Assembly: GCA_029247365.1 (NCBI GenBank)
Contig: JAQWLJ010000020.1
Coordinates: 1-54,081, forward strand
DNA: 54,081 bases
Reading direction: 5' to 3'
DNA from: Acidimicrobiales bacterium
GTDB taxonomy: Bacteria > Actinomycetota > Acidimicrobiia > Acidimicrobiales > Aldehydirespiratoraceae
The position numbers and the translations under genes are program-made. Positions 16,966-25,009 of the stretch are shown piece by piece; the stretch's first letter is position 1, and each line of letters begins with the position of its first letter. The notes below the pieces were generated by a model that was given only the letters and a program-made list of their open reading frames with translations, had not been told where the DNA came from and did not search any database.

Positions 16966-17844
16966 ATGTCGGCCACTCAACTGGCCGTCAGTGCGTGGGA
17001 GTTCGAACTCCACCCTGAGGTCTGGCTGCTAATCGCTGCGATTATCGGCTTGGGGGTCTATTCGGTCCGCTCGATCGGACCACTGGTCGTACCGGCGGGG
17101 GAACCGGTCGTCACCATCGCTCAGAAGCGCTTCTTCATCGCCGGCGTCGGGCTGCTCTGGTTCGCCGCGGACTGGCCGATGCACGACATCGCTGAAGAGC
17201 ACCTGTATTTCGTGCACATGCTGCAGCACCTGCTGATCAGCTTCATCGTGCCGCCCTTGCTGCTGCTCGCCATGCCCGCATGGCTGGCCCGCCTGATCAT
17301 CCTCGACGAGGGTCGACCGCAGCGGACGCTGCGTTGGTTAGCGCAGCCGCTTGTTGCCGGCCTGATCTTTAACGCACTGCAGATCCTCACCCACTGGGGC
17401 GAAGTTGTTCGCATCTCGAGCGAGAACGGTGCCTTCCACTACATGATTCACCTCGCAGTGTTCGTGTCAGCCTTGCTCATGTGGTTCCCAGTGCTTGGAC
17501 CGCTGCGCGAGATGCACATGAGCGAGCCCGGCAAGTGCCTGTACCTCTTCCTCATGTCGATTGTGCCAACGGTGCCGGCTGGCTGGCTCACGTTCGCCGA
17601 GGGCGTCGTCTACAAGAGCTACGACACCGGCGACCCACTCTGGGGTATCTCGCCTCGCGACGATCAGCAGGCTGCCGGTGCCGTCATGAAGGTCGTCGGC
17701 GGCTTCTACCTGTGGGTGCTCATCGCCATCCGGTTCTTCCGGTGGACGTCGGTTCAGCGCGTCACCGATGAGCAAGAACGCCGGCGTCGGCGTCGTGAGC
17801 GGCTCACGCTCGAAGCGCTCGACCGCGAACTCGAAGCCCAGTAG
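16966..17844 (+). CDS. ctaG: CtaG-type cytochrome c oxidase assembly protein (caa3_CtaG family)
   Basis: 292 aa, seven predicted helices with the family's histidines: WPMHDIAEEHLYFVHMLQHL, HWGEV and FHYMIHLAVF. This Bacillus CtaG-like family is needed for active caa3 oxidase, probably in CuB insertion; it is unrelated to the soluble Cox11 also named CtaG. Begins 3 nt after the COX4 gene and is the last gene of the operon. A basic C-terminus (ERRRRRRERL) should face the cytoplasm. Confidence 0.88.
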   Translation: MSATQLAVSAWEFELHPEVWLLIAAIIGLGVYSVRSIGPLVVPAGEPVVTIAQKRFFIAGVGLLWFAADWPMHDIAEEHLYFVHMLQHLLISFIVPPLLLLAMPAWLARLIILDEGRPQRTLRWLAQPLVAGLIFNALQILTHWGEVVRISSENGAFHYMIHLAVFVSALLMWFPVLGPLREMHMSEPGKCLYLFLMSIVPTVPAGWLTFAEGVVYKSYDTGDPLWGISPRDDQQAAGAVMKVVGGFYLWVLIAIRFFRWTSVQRVTDEQERRRRRRERLTLEALDRELEAQ

Positions 17845-17994
17845 CCCCCTCTGTTTGAACTGGTGGGCTGGTGTCTCACCTGGTCCAGCGGCGTACGCGG
17901 CGACAACCTGCCTGTGGCGGTAAGGCAGACCTTCCAACCCTCGACACCGCAGTGCGCCGCACAGGTCCACGACCACATCGACACCGGTCGGTGG

Positions 17995-18396
17995 TCACCG
18001 ACGATGGATCGCGAAGCCGCGGTCATCGCTCGCAACGGCGACGGGCCGATCGACGGCGAGGTCGACGAAGAGTTCGACCGCCACCCTTCGTCGGCGACCG
18101 TCAAGCCCAGCGGTTGGGTGGGTGATGCTCAAGCTGACCACCGGCGCAGCCAGCGTGATCAGGATCGAGCAAATCTGCCGCTCACCGCGACTCATCGGAC
18201 GAGGGAGTCGATCGAGCAGCGCCTCACAGTCGAACGCGTCGATCGCCAGGTCGGCGAGCATCTCCGGTTGTTTGAGACCGGCCGAGCGCGCTGCAATCAT
18301 CATCTGCTCGGCTAACGGTACGTCGGGGTCGACGGTCGCCAAGCCAGGTCCGGGTGGGAGATGGCTGGCCTGCGATAGCGGGAGCACTTCGAGCAC
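17995..18396 (-). CDS. Small ABC-ATPase-like fragment without Walker A
   Basis: 133 aa from a GTG at 18396 (start uncertain). The second half follows the ABC ATPase order: a signature-like MSRGERQ, a degenerate Walker B region (VVSLSITHPTAGLDGRRRR, lacking the Asp-Glu pair) and a switch region VASDDRGFAI with Asp for His. No P-loop precedes it, so ATP binding and hydrolysis look impossible. It may be the decayed end of a cytochrome-biogenesis or transport ATPase, or a diverged regulatory protein. Fills the space between ctaG and the SDR; 17845-17994 holds nothing I recognise. Confidence 0.45.
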   Translation of the reverse strand: MLEVLPLSQASHLPPGPGLATVDPDVPLAEQMMIAARSAGLKQPEMLADLAIDAFDCEALLDRLPRPMSRGERQICSILITLAAPVVSLSITHPTAGLDGRRRRVAVELFVDLAVDRPVAVASDDRGFAIHRR

Positions 18397-18424
18397 GGCT
18401 TCAGTCTGGTCTACGGTCGTGGCC

Positions 18425-19186
18425 GTGGAACTGCGTTTGGACGGAAAGACAGCGATCATCACCGGCGGCTCTGCCGGGATCGGGCTTGGCATCGCAACTG
18501 AGTACGTGAAGGCGGGGGCGAACGTCATGATCGTTTCCCGAAAGGCCGAACGGTGCGAAGCCGCAGCCGACGAACTGCGGGCGCTCAACGGCGGTGACGT
18601 CGACTGGCGGGCCGCGCACACCGGCGACGGCGACGGCGGGGCCGACATCATGGCCGCCACGCTCGAGCGGTTCGGTTCGATCGATATCTTGGTGAACAAC
18701 GCGGCGACCAACCCGTACGCCGGGCCGCTTATCGACACACCAGCGGCCGCGTTCGACAAGACCTATGAGGTCAACCTTCGGGGGCCGCTGCTGTGGACCC
18801 AGGCGGCGTGGAATACGTGGATGAAAGACAACGGGGGTTGTGTCATCAACCTTGCCTCCGTGGGCGCCTTCAAGACATCGGGCGCACTCGGTCTCTACGC
18901 CCTGCTCAAACGGGCGCTCGTTGCGATGACGGAGCAACTTGGTGCCGAGCTCGGCCCGAACGTCCGGGTCAATGCACTCGCCCCCGCCGTCGTGAAGACT
19001 GATTTTGCCCGCCTGCTCTGGGAGGGGGAGGCCGGCGAGCGAGCCAAGAAGGCCTATCCGCTCGATCGGCTCGGCGAGCCCGGCGATATCGGTCGCGCTG
19101 CGCTCTGGCTGGCTGCCGACGCCCAGTGGATGACCGGTCAAACGATCGTGATCGACGGCGGCGCCCTGGTTGCGTTCCCGGGTTAA
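18425..19186 (+). CDS. Short-chain dehydrogenase/reductase
   Basis: 253 aa classical SDR: cofactor motif TGGSAGIGLGIA, NNAAT, catalytic Ser in NLASVGAF and YALLK (Tyr-x3-Lys), and C-terminal WMTGQTIVIDGG typical of FabG-like members. The basic/Ser region SRKAERC after strand 2 favours NADP(H). The substrate is unknown. The frame is open far upstream, but GTG 18425 has TACGGT (18412-18417) 7 nt before it, supporting a leaderless start there. Confidence 0.88.
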   Translation: MELRLDGKTAIITGGSAGIGLGIATEYVKAGANVMIVSRKAERCEAAADELRALNGGDVDWRAAHTGDGDGGADIMAATLERFGSIDILVNNAATNPYAGPLIDTPAAAFDKTYEVNLRGPLLWTQAAWNTWMKDNGGCVINLASVGAFKTSGALGLYALLKRALVAMTEQLGAELGPNVRVNALAPAVVKTDFARLLWEGEAGERAKKAYPLDRLGEPGDIGRAALWLAADAQWMTGQTIVIDGGALVAFPG

Positions 19187-19225
19187 ACCAGCCGTTCCCC
19201 GTCCGCCGAGCGGTACCGTCATCAC

Positions 19226-20512
19226 ATGCTCGATATCAAGCTGTTCCGCACCGATCCGGAGGCTGTGAAGACGGCCGTCGCTCGGCGGGGTGACGACACG
19301 TCAGCTGTCGACCGGGTGGTTGAGCTCGACTCGCGGTTGCGGACCGTCGGAACGGAGCGAGACAACATCCGCAGTGAGATCAACGGCCTCAGCAAGCAGG
19401 TTGGTCAGCTCCACCGAGACGGCAAGGGCGACGAGGCGGCCGAGCTACAGACGCGCAGCAAGGAGCTCGGTGAGCGCGAGAAGCTGCTGAGCGAAGAGGC
19501 CGAGGTGCTCCAGGACAAGGTCCGGCACGAGCTGCTCTACATCGCCAACATGCCGGCCGATGATGCGCCCGACGGTCTGACCGAAGACGACAACGTCGTC
19601 GTTAGGGTAGAGAATCTGCAAGACGAGTACGCCGACCATCAAAAGGTTCCGCACTGGGAGGTTGGCGAGGAGCTCGGAATCCTTGACGTCGACCGCGCGG
19701 TGAAGATGTCTGGATCAATGTTCGCCATGTACCGCGGCGCCGGAGCGCATTTGCTCAGTGCGCTCATTACTTATGGACTCGATCGCAACCGCGATGCGTT
19801 CGAGCAGGTCCGCCCACCGACGGTTGTCAAGACCGACACGATGATCGGTACGGGTCACTTGCCGAAGTTCGAGGACGACGCCTATCACCTCGAGCGTGAC
19901 GACCTGTGGGCCATTCCCACCGCGGAGGTCCCGCTCACGTCGCTGGTCGCAGGTGAGGTCCTCGACGCCGCAGCCCTACCAATGCGGCTGATGGCTCACA
20001 CCAGTTGTTACCGCCGTGAGGCCGGTTCAGCGGGGCGCGATACCCGTGGCCTTCTTCGGGTTCACGAGTTCGACAAGGTCGAGCTCTACAGCTTCTGCAC
20101 CCCAGAGCAAGCGCCCGACATGCATAGGGAGATCCTCGAACGGGCCGAGAACGCCATTCGCGATCTCGGGCTCGCGCATCGGGTTCTTGACCTCGCGTGT
20201 GGCGATATCAGTGGTGCCGGCGCCCGCACGTACGACATCGAGGTCTTCGCTCCAGGGGCCGACCGATGGCTTGAGGTCAGCTCGGTGAGCTGGTGCACCA
20301 CGTACCAGGCCCGTCGCGCCAACATACGTTTCCGTCGTGAGGGGGAGAAGGGCACCGATTTCGTTCACTCGTTGAATGGATCTGGCTTGGCTGTGCCCCG
20401 CGTGTGGGCCGGCATCGTCGAGACCTACCGGCAGGCCGACGGCTCCGTTCGAATTCCCGAAGTCCTCCAGCCCTACATGGGTGGTCTCACGGAGATCCCG
20501 GCTCCTTCATGA
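19226..20512 (+). CDS. serS: Seryl-tRNA synthetase
   Basis: 428 aa class II synthetase. The N-terminal coiled-coil arm (residues about 25-105, heptad-rich) binds the long variable arm of tRNA-Ser. Motif 2 (SCYRREAGSAGRDTRGLLRVHEF) and motif 3 region (GSGLAVPRVWAGIVETYRQ) are clear, as is WAIPTAEVPLTSL. ATG 19226 follows TACCGT (19214-19219) by 6 nt: leaderless. Three genes follow with overlapping start/stop codons, forming an operon. Confidence 0.96.
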   Translation: MLDIKLFRTDPEAVKTAVARRGDDTSAVDRVVELDSRLRTVGTERDNIRSEINGLSKQVGQLHRDGKGDEAAELQTRSKELGEREKLLSEEAEVLQDKVRHELLYIANMPADDAPDGLTEDDNVVVRVENLQDEYADHQKVPHWEVGEELGILDVDRAVKMSGSMFAMYRGAGAHLLSALITYGLDRNRDAFEQVRPPTVVKTDTMIGTGHLPKFEDDAYHLERDDLWAIPTAEVPLTSLVAGEVLDAAALPMRLMAHTSCYRREAGSAGRDTRGLLRVHEFDKVELYSFCTPEQAPDMHREILERAENAIRDLGLAHRVLDLACGDISGAGARTYDIEVFAPGADRWLEVSSVSWCTTYQARRANIRFRREGEKGTDFVHSLNGSGLAVPRVWAGIVETYRQADGSVRIPEVLQPYMGGLTEIPAPS

Positions 20513-21144
20513 CACCTGGTTCGGTCACCTGGCTACCCGACGCCCCCGGTACGGTCACCGATCTTGAGGTCTTTGGCTCGTCGTCGCCGATGCGCAAGGT
20601 CACCGAGCAGGTTGCGTTCGACGGCGCATGGGACGCAACGAGACGCGACAAGGTACGGGAACTCTTCGACGGTATGGCCGCCGAATGGTCGTCGCGTTTC
20701 AGCATCGAACGAGCGGCCTCGATCACTGATGCTCTCGATCGAGGCGGTCTCTGCGGCACCAAGATTGTCGAGCTCGGGGCCGGGTCCGGCCTCGGCACGA
20801 ACGAGATTGCCGCCCGAGCCACGGACGTCGCCGCGCTCGACCTGTCGATGGACATGCTTCGGCAACAGTCGGGCAGCACGCCGCTCGTGCAAGGTGATGC
20901 GTCTACCCTCCCGCTCCCCGATGCATCGGTTGACACCCTCGTGCTCGTCAACATGTTGTTGTTCCCGGCCGAGGTCGATCGGGTGCTTGGGGCGGCTGGT
21001 CGGCTTCTCTGGATCAATACCAACGGTCACGAGACGCCGATTTACCTGAGTCCCGAAGATGTGATCGCCGCGCTACCCGGCTCGTGGGCGGCCACCGCCG
21101 GGCGAGCCGGGACCGGCATCTGGGCTGCGGTGGACCGAGTCTGA
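20509..21144 (+). CDS. SAM-dependent methyltransferase (class I)
   Basis: 211 aa. Rossmann methyltransferase core: VELGAGSGLGTNEIA (motif I), DLSMDMLRQ (acidic loop), VQGDASTLPLPDASVDTLVLVNMLL (motifs II-III), giving a UbiE/Methyltransf_11-like type. The substrate is unknown. Its ATG overlaps the serS stop (ATGA), and its stop overlaps the next start (TGATG), so it is translationally coupled on both sides. Confidence 0.82.
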   Translation: MTPGSVTWLPDAPGTVTDLEVFGSSSPMRKVTEQVAFDGAWDATRRDKVRELFDGMAAEWSSRFSIERAASITDALDRGGLCGTKIVELGAGSGLGTNEIAARATDVAALDLSMDMLRQQSGSTPLVQGDASTLPLPDASVDTLVLVNMLLFPAEVDRVLGAAGRLLWINTNGHETPIYLSPEDVIAALPGSWAATAGRAGTGIWAAVDRV

Positions 21145-22043
21145 TGAAGGTCATCGACGCATCCAGCGTCCGATCGCAGGTCACCCTCGCCTCGGCGCGC
21201 GAGGCAGTCCACGCCGCGTTCGTGGTCATGTCGGAGGGCGGCGCAGTCGCTCCCGACGAGTTGGCGATGGTGCTCGGGCATGGTGGGGAGCTCCACGTGA
21301 AGGGCGCATATCTTGGCGGTTCTTATCTCGCATTCAAAGCAGCCAGCGGTGGCTTCCCCGAAGGTGGCAACGCCGGCTTCACTGCTGTGCTCAATGCCAG
21401 CACCGGGCGGCTGGCGGCCATTCTCGACGACGGCGGCTGGCTCACCGAGATCCGCACCGCCGCCGCCTCTGCGGTAAGCGCTCGCGCTCTTGCCCGCCCG
21501 GAGTCGTCGTCGCTCGCCATCCTCGGTGGGGGTTTTCAGGCTGCATTTCAGGTCGCGGCGCTTCGAGAATCGTTCGCGCTCGCCGATGTCCGCTCGTGGA
21601 GCCGCTCGGCCACCACCCGCGAGCGCTTCGCAGACGAAAACGACACTCGCGCGGTGGATACGGTCGCCGAGGCGGTGGCCAACGCCGACATCGTGATCTG
21701 CTGCACACCGGCCCGTGAACCCGTGCTGCATGCAGCGATGTTAGCTCCAGGGGCACATGTCGTGGCCATGGGTTCCGACATGCTCGGCAAGCGCGAACTT
21801 GCCGACGACGTCCTCGAATCCGCTGATGTGATCGTGGCCGATTCGGTCGACGTCACGACTCGCGTCGGCGAACTTGCGCACATGCCAAGCGCTGCTGCTC
21901 GAGCGGTGGAGCTCGGCGATGTGCTGACCGGACGGGCTACGGGGCGCACCTCTGCCACCCAACTGACGGTCTCGGACCACTGTGGGCTGGGGCTCCAGGA
22001 CGCAGCGATGGCCCAACTGGTTATGGAAGGACTTGAGACATGA
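21144..22043 (+). CDS. Ornithine cyclodeaminase/mu-crystallin family reductase
   Basis: 299 aa. NAD(P)-binding domain with AILGGGFQAAFQVAAL; N-terminal substrate domain with GGSYLAFKAASG and the Lys expected in this family; ADIVICCTPAREPVL and GAHVVAMGSDMLGKRELADDVL later. Family members are ornithine cyclodeaminases, ketimine reductases, EutC (hydroxyectoine use) or BhcD (iminosuccinate reductase). Directly coupled (ATGA) to a threonine-dehydratase-like PLP gene, the same pairing as eutB-eutC and bhcB-bhcD, so it probably works on an imine or the product of that enzyme (inference). Confidence 0.85.
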   Translation: MKVIDASSVRSQVTLASAREAVHAAFVVMSEGGAVAPDELAMVLGHGGELHVKGAYLGGSYLAFKAASGGFPEGGNAGFTAVLNASTGRLAAILDDGGWLTEIRTAAASAVSARALARPESSSLAILGGGFQAAFQVAALRESFALADVRSWSRSATTRERFADENDTRAVDTVAEAVANADIVICCTPAREPVLHAAMLAPGAHVVAMGSDMLGKRELADDVLESADVIVADSVDVTTRVGELAHMPSAAARAVELGDVLTGRATGRTSATQLTVSDHCGLGLQDAAMAQLVMEGLET

Positions 22044-23011
22044 TCGACACCCCCGCAATCGCCGCAGCAGCCGAGCGCATCGAACGCCACATCACGCGCA
22101 CCCCGCTTTTCCGGTCCGATCCGCTGTCGGAACGGCACGGCGCCGACATCGTGATCAAGGCCGAACACCTGCAGCGCACCGGGAGCTTCAAGGTGCGAGG
22201 ATCGGCCAACGTTGTTCACTCACTCGACCCGGCCCTCGCCGCTGAGGGCGTGGTGACCGCCTCGTCGGGCAACCACGGCATCGGCGTTGCCACGGCAGCT
22301 GCGAGCCGCAATTTCGCCTGCACCATCTATCTGCCGTCGGGAGCAGCGGCCTCGAAGATCGACCAGATACGGCGCCTCGGCGCCCAAGTCGAGTTCGTTG
22401 ACTCCACCGACACAAGCGTGGCGGAGATGGCCGCCCGCCGCATGGCGGCGGAGCAGGGCTGCAGTTACGTCTCGCCGTACAACGATCCGGCGACTGTTGC
22501 GGGGCAGGGCACGATCGGCAAGGAGATCCTCGAAGGCGGGCCTGCTCCCGACGCCGTGGTCATTTCGGTCGGTGGTGGCGGGCTCATTTCGGGTATTGCG
22601 ACCTGGATCAAGGCGATGGCGCCGGACACTCGCATCATCGGCGCCTCAGCGGCCAACGACCGGGCGATGGCCGCATCGATTGCTGCCGGTCGGATTGTCA
22701 CCCCCGACTTCGAGCCCACGTTCTCCGATGGAACGGCCGGGGGTCTTGAAGACGACACGATCACCTTTGCGATTTGTCAGCAGCTTGTCGACGAGTGGGT
22801 CGACATCAGTGAAGCCGACATCGCCCGGGGGGTCGTCACCATGATCGACGATCACCACCAACTTGTGGAGGGCTCGGCCGGGATGGCAATCGCTGCAGCC
22901 ACGAACTACGCCGCCGCGCACCCTGGCCAACGGATTGTCGCGGTGAGTTGCGGCGCCAACGTCGGCAGCGACGCCCTCGCCGCGATGGTGGCCGCCGCCC
23001 GCAGCCACTGA
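22040..23011 (+). CDS. Threonine dehydratase-like PLP enzyme (fold type II)
   Basis: 323 aa, single catalytic domain with no ACT domain. PLP lysine in TGSFKVRGS (about residue 52), SSGNHGIGVATAA for phosphate/substrate binding, and the glycine loop VSVGGGGLISG. Length and architecture fit short catabolic threonine/serine dehydratases, serine racemase, EutB or beta-hydroxyaspartate dehydratase. Pairing with the cyclodeaminase-family gene favours the latter group over biosynthetic IlvA (inference). Last gene of the serS operon; it meets the convergent fluc gene with no spacer. Confidence 0.87.
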   Translation: MIDTPAIAAAAERIERHITRTPLFRSDPLSERHGADIVIKAEHLQRTGSFKVRGSANVVHSLDPALAAEGVVTASSGNHGIGVATAAASRNFACTIYLPSGAAASKIDQIRRLGAQVEFVDSTDTSVAEMAARRMAAEQGCSYVSPYNDPATVAGQGTIGKEILEGGPAPDAVVISVGGGGLISGIATWIKAMAPDTRIIGASAANDRAMAASIAAGRIVTPDFEPTFSDGTAGGLEDDTITFAICQQLVDEWVDISEADIARGVVTMIDDHHQLVEGSAGMAIAAATNYAAAHPGQRIVAVSCGANVGSDALAAMVAAARSH

Positions 23012-23338
23012 TCAGGCCAACGCGATACCGAGCCAGGCCGCGCCCACGCCGAGAGCAAACGTCAGCGCGCCGTAGCTGGCCGCGTGCACGCGTCGGCCAG
23101 CCGACCACATGTCGACCATCTCCGCGATCAGTGTGGAGAAGGTGGTAAGCGCCCCCATGCCGGCAACGCCACCCACGACCTCAGAACCATCGCTCGCATC
23201 GGTAAGCATCCCGAGCAAGAACGCACCGACAACGTTCACAGCCAAGGTTGCGGCCGGGCGAACCGTGCTGGCGCGCCACGTCTGCCAGCGCACAAAGGTG
23301 CCCGCAGCAGCTGCGATGACGAAGAGCACCGGCGTCAT
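23012..23338 (-). CDS. crcB: Fluoride channel Fluc/CrcB, second of pair
   Basis: 108 aa, four helices. Family motifs: GTFVRW near the start, LAVNVVGAFLLGML, and the GALTTFSTL break that binds the central Na+. Small dual-topology proteins of this family export fluoride. Its ATG overlaps the stop of the upstream copy (ATGA), so the two are made together and may form a heterodimer. No fluoride riboswitch is possible in the short upstream space. Confidence 0.9.
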   Translation of the reverse strand: MTPVLFVIAAAAGTFVRWQTWRASTVRPAATLAVNVVGAFLLGMLTDASDGSEVVGGVAGMGALTTFSTLIAEMVDMWSAGRRVHAASYGALTFALGVGAAWLGIALA

Positions 23339-23697
23339 GTCGTCGCCGTCTTCCGTCCGACGACAAAGAAGACCACGCCCGCCAGTAACTGCAGGGGGAT
23401 CGACGTAACGATCGGGGAGTAGTCGTTCGAGTGGACACCAGCTGCCACCTCGACCGCAAGCGCCGAGAACGTGGTGAGGCCGCCCGCAAAACCAAGTCCG
23501 AGCGTGAGGCGTCGGGGGTCGTGGACATCGGTCCATCGGGCCACCGCAGCACCGACCACGAAGCAGCCGAGGGCATTGATTGCGGTCAGCACGTTGGCGG
23601 GCTCGAAGCTGACCGCGGCGCCGACTTCGGTCGCGCCCCAGCGAACGGAACTGCCGACGACACCGCCGATGAGGATGCCGGGAAGGGCTCGACGCAC
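23335..23697 (-). CDS. crcB: Fluoride channel Fluc/CrcB, first of pair
   Basis: 120 aa, four helices, with GGVVGSSVRWG, AINALGCFVVG and GGLTTFSALAVE. It differs clearly from its downstream partner (about a quarter identical by eye), typical of heterodimeric fluc pairs. GTG 23697 lies 6 nt after a minus-strand TAGAGT that overlaps the pdxH -10. Confidence 0.9.
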   Translation of the reverse strand: MRRALPGILIGGVVGSSVRWGATEVGAAVSFEPANVLTAINALGCFVVGAAVARWTDVHDPRRLTLGLGFAGGLTTFSALAVEVAAGVHSNDYSPIVTSIPLQLLAGVVFFVVGRKTATT

Positions 23698-23719
23698 ACC
23701 GGCACTCTAGAGTTCCAGC
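23698..23719. promoter_or_regulatory. Symmetrical divergent leaderless promoter (crcB / pdxH)
   Basis: The 22-bp gap contains the perfect palindrome ACTCTAGAGT (23704-23713). Read on plus it gives TAGAGT (23708-23713) 6 nt before the pdxH ATG; read on minus it gives TAGAGT (23709-23704) 6 nt before the crcB GTG. The two -10 hexamers overlap by 2 bp, so RNA polymerase could occupy only one direction at a time. Confidence 0.6.
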
Positions 23720-24382
23720 ATGGACGATGCCGTCGAACTCGAGTCGATCCGCCATCAGTACGAGCAGGCCGGGCTCGACGTCAGCGATGTCGACCCCGAT
23801 CCGATCGTGCAGTTTCGCTCGTGGTTCGACGCGTGGGCGGCGACCGGTCCACGCGACCCCGGCCTCATGGTTCTCGCCACCGTCGACGACGAGGGATGGC
23901 CAGCGAGCCGTGCCGTGCTGCTGCGTGGTCTCGACGACCGCGGCTTTGTCTTCTATACGAACCACACCTCAGACAAAGGCCGGGCTCTCGACGCCATGCG
24001 GCGGGCAAGCCTGAGCTTCGTCTGGCACGATCTCGAACGTCAGGTTCGTGTCGTCGGCGGGGTCGACCGTGTCAGCGACGAGGAATCCGATGCGTACTTC
24101 GCAAGCCGTCCGCGCGGGAGCCAGGTCGGGGCCTGGGCCAGCGACCAGTCGGCGGTCTTGCCCGATCGGGTGACGCTCGACGAACGGGTCGCTGAGATCG
24201 ACAGGCAGTACCAGGGCGACGTGCCTCGCCCACCACACTGGGGTGGCTACCGGGTTCAACCCCGTGAGATTGAGTTCTGGCAGGGGCGTCCGAGCCGCCT
24301 GCACGACCGGGTGCGCTATCGGCGGGCTGGATCCGCCGGGCCCGGTAGCCCGGTCTGGGTCATCGAGCGTCTTGCCCCGTGA
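23720..24382 (+). CDS. pdxH: Pyridoxamine 5'-phosphate oxidase
   Basis: 220 aa FMN enzyme oxidising PNP/PMP to PLP. Clear motifs: ASRAVLLRGLDDRGFVFYTN, SKRAS-like RRASLSFVWHDLERQVRVVG, SRPRGSQVGAWAS and the C-terminal PPHWGGYRVQPREIEFWQG with RPSRLHDRVRYRR. A real PdxH by its conserved C-terminal dimer region, unlike the short PPOX-fold gene at 34782. Leaderless start. Confidence 0.95.
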   Translation: MDDAVELESIRHQYEQAGLDVSDVDPDPIVQFRSWFDAWAATGPRDPGLMVLATVDDEGWPASRAVLLRGLDDRGFVFYTNHTSDKGRALDAMRRASLSFVWHDLERQVRVVGGVDRVSDEESDAYFASRPRGSQVGAWASDQSAVLPDRVTLDERVAEIDRQYQGDVPRPPHWGGYRVQPREIEFWQGRPSRLHDRVRYRRAGSAGPGSPVWVIERLAP

Positions 24383-24400
24383 GCGGGCGTCGCTCGCTGA

Positions 24401-25009
24401 TCAGCGGGGCCAGCTCTCGACCGCAGCGACGAGCGTGTCGATGAGGCGGGCGACCGAGGGCGCTCTCCCGGTGCCTTCGTGGTCGCTCCAGTTGTGTTCC
24501 TCGGTATTCCAGCGGATCGGTGGCGGCAGCTCAAGCTGCACACCAGCGTTGGTGGGGAGATTGACGGGGTTGCGATGGTGCTGGCCGCGCAGCCCGTCGG
24601 GGATCTCGTCGAGGTCGAGGACGACGCCGTAGCGCTCATCGAGGTCGTCTCGCAGGTGGGAGCCAATGTGAGCGGCGAGATCACGGTTTCGGCCGCCAAG
24701 CAACACATCAAAGAAACGGTCATCTCGGCCGTAGCCGTGCACTGCGATGACGGTCTCGACCCGGTCGATGAAGGACGCGAGCGCGTCGGAGTGTGCGGGG
24801 TCGAACCGGGTCGACGGGATGTGCTGGCGGAATGGCGCGGCTTGGATCACCCCGTAGAATGACGAGTCAGTGCGCTCGGCAACTTCGGCGGCGATCACGT
24901 CGGTGGCGCGCTCAAGGTTTCCGCCATGGAAGGCCATGAGGCCGAACGAACCTCGCAGTTCGCACACCTCGGTGACTTCAGGACGTGCCAGCAGTGACCG
25001 CAGCATCAC
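24401..25009 (-). CDS. Poly-gamma-glutamate hydrolase-like protein
   Basis: 202 aa. FHGGNLERATDVIA, AVHGYGRDD and the C-terminal PTNAGVQLELPP match the phage/Bacillus poly-gamma-glutamate hydrolase family of zinc-dependent amidases. The His in FHGG, Glu in LERAT and His in VHGYG are likely metal ligands. No signal peptide. The start (GTG 25009 or ATG 25006) overlaps the end of the CcdA gene by about 30 bases, so it belongs to that operon. The physiological substrate is unknown, since no PGA synthesis gene is visible. Confidence 0.75.
   Translation of the reverse strand: MMLRSLLARPEVTEVCELRGSFGLMAFHGGNLERATDVIAAEVAERTDSSFYGVIQAAPFRQHIPSTRFDPAHSDALASFIDRVETVIAVHGYGRDDRFFDVLLGGRNRDLAAHIGSHLRDDLDERYGVVLDLDEIPDGLRGQHHRNPVNLPTNAGVQLELPPPIRWNTEEHNWSDHEGTGRAPSVARLIDTLVAAVESWPR

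Noticed and set aside
23698-23719. Fluoride riboswitch expected before a crcB pair
   Set aside because: Only 22 bp separate crcB from the divergent pdxH, so there is no leader in which a riboswitch could fold.
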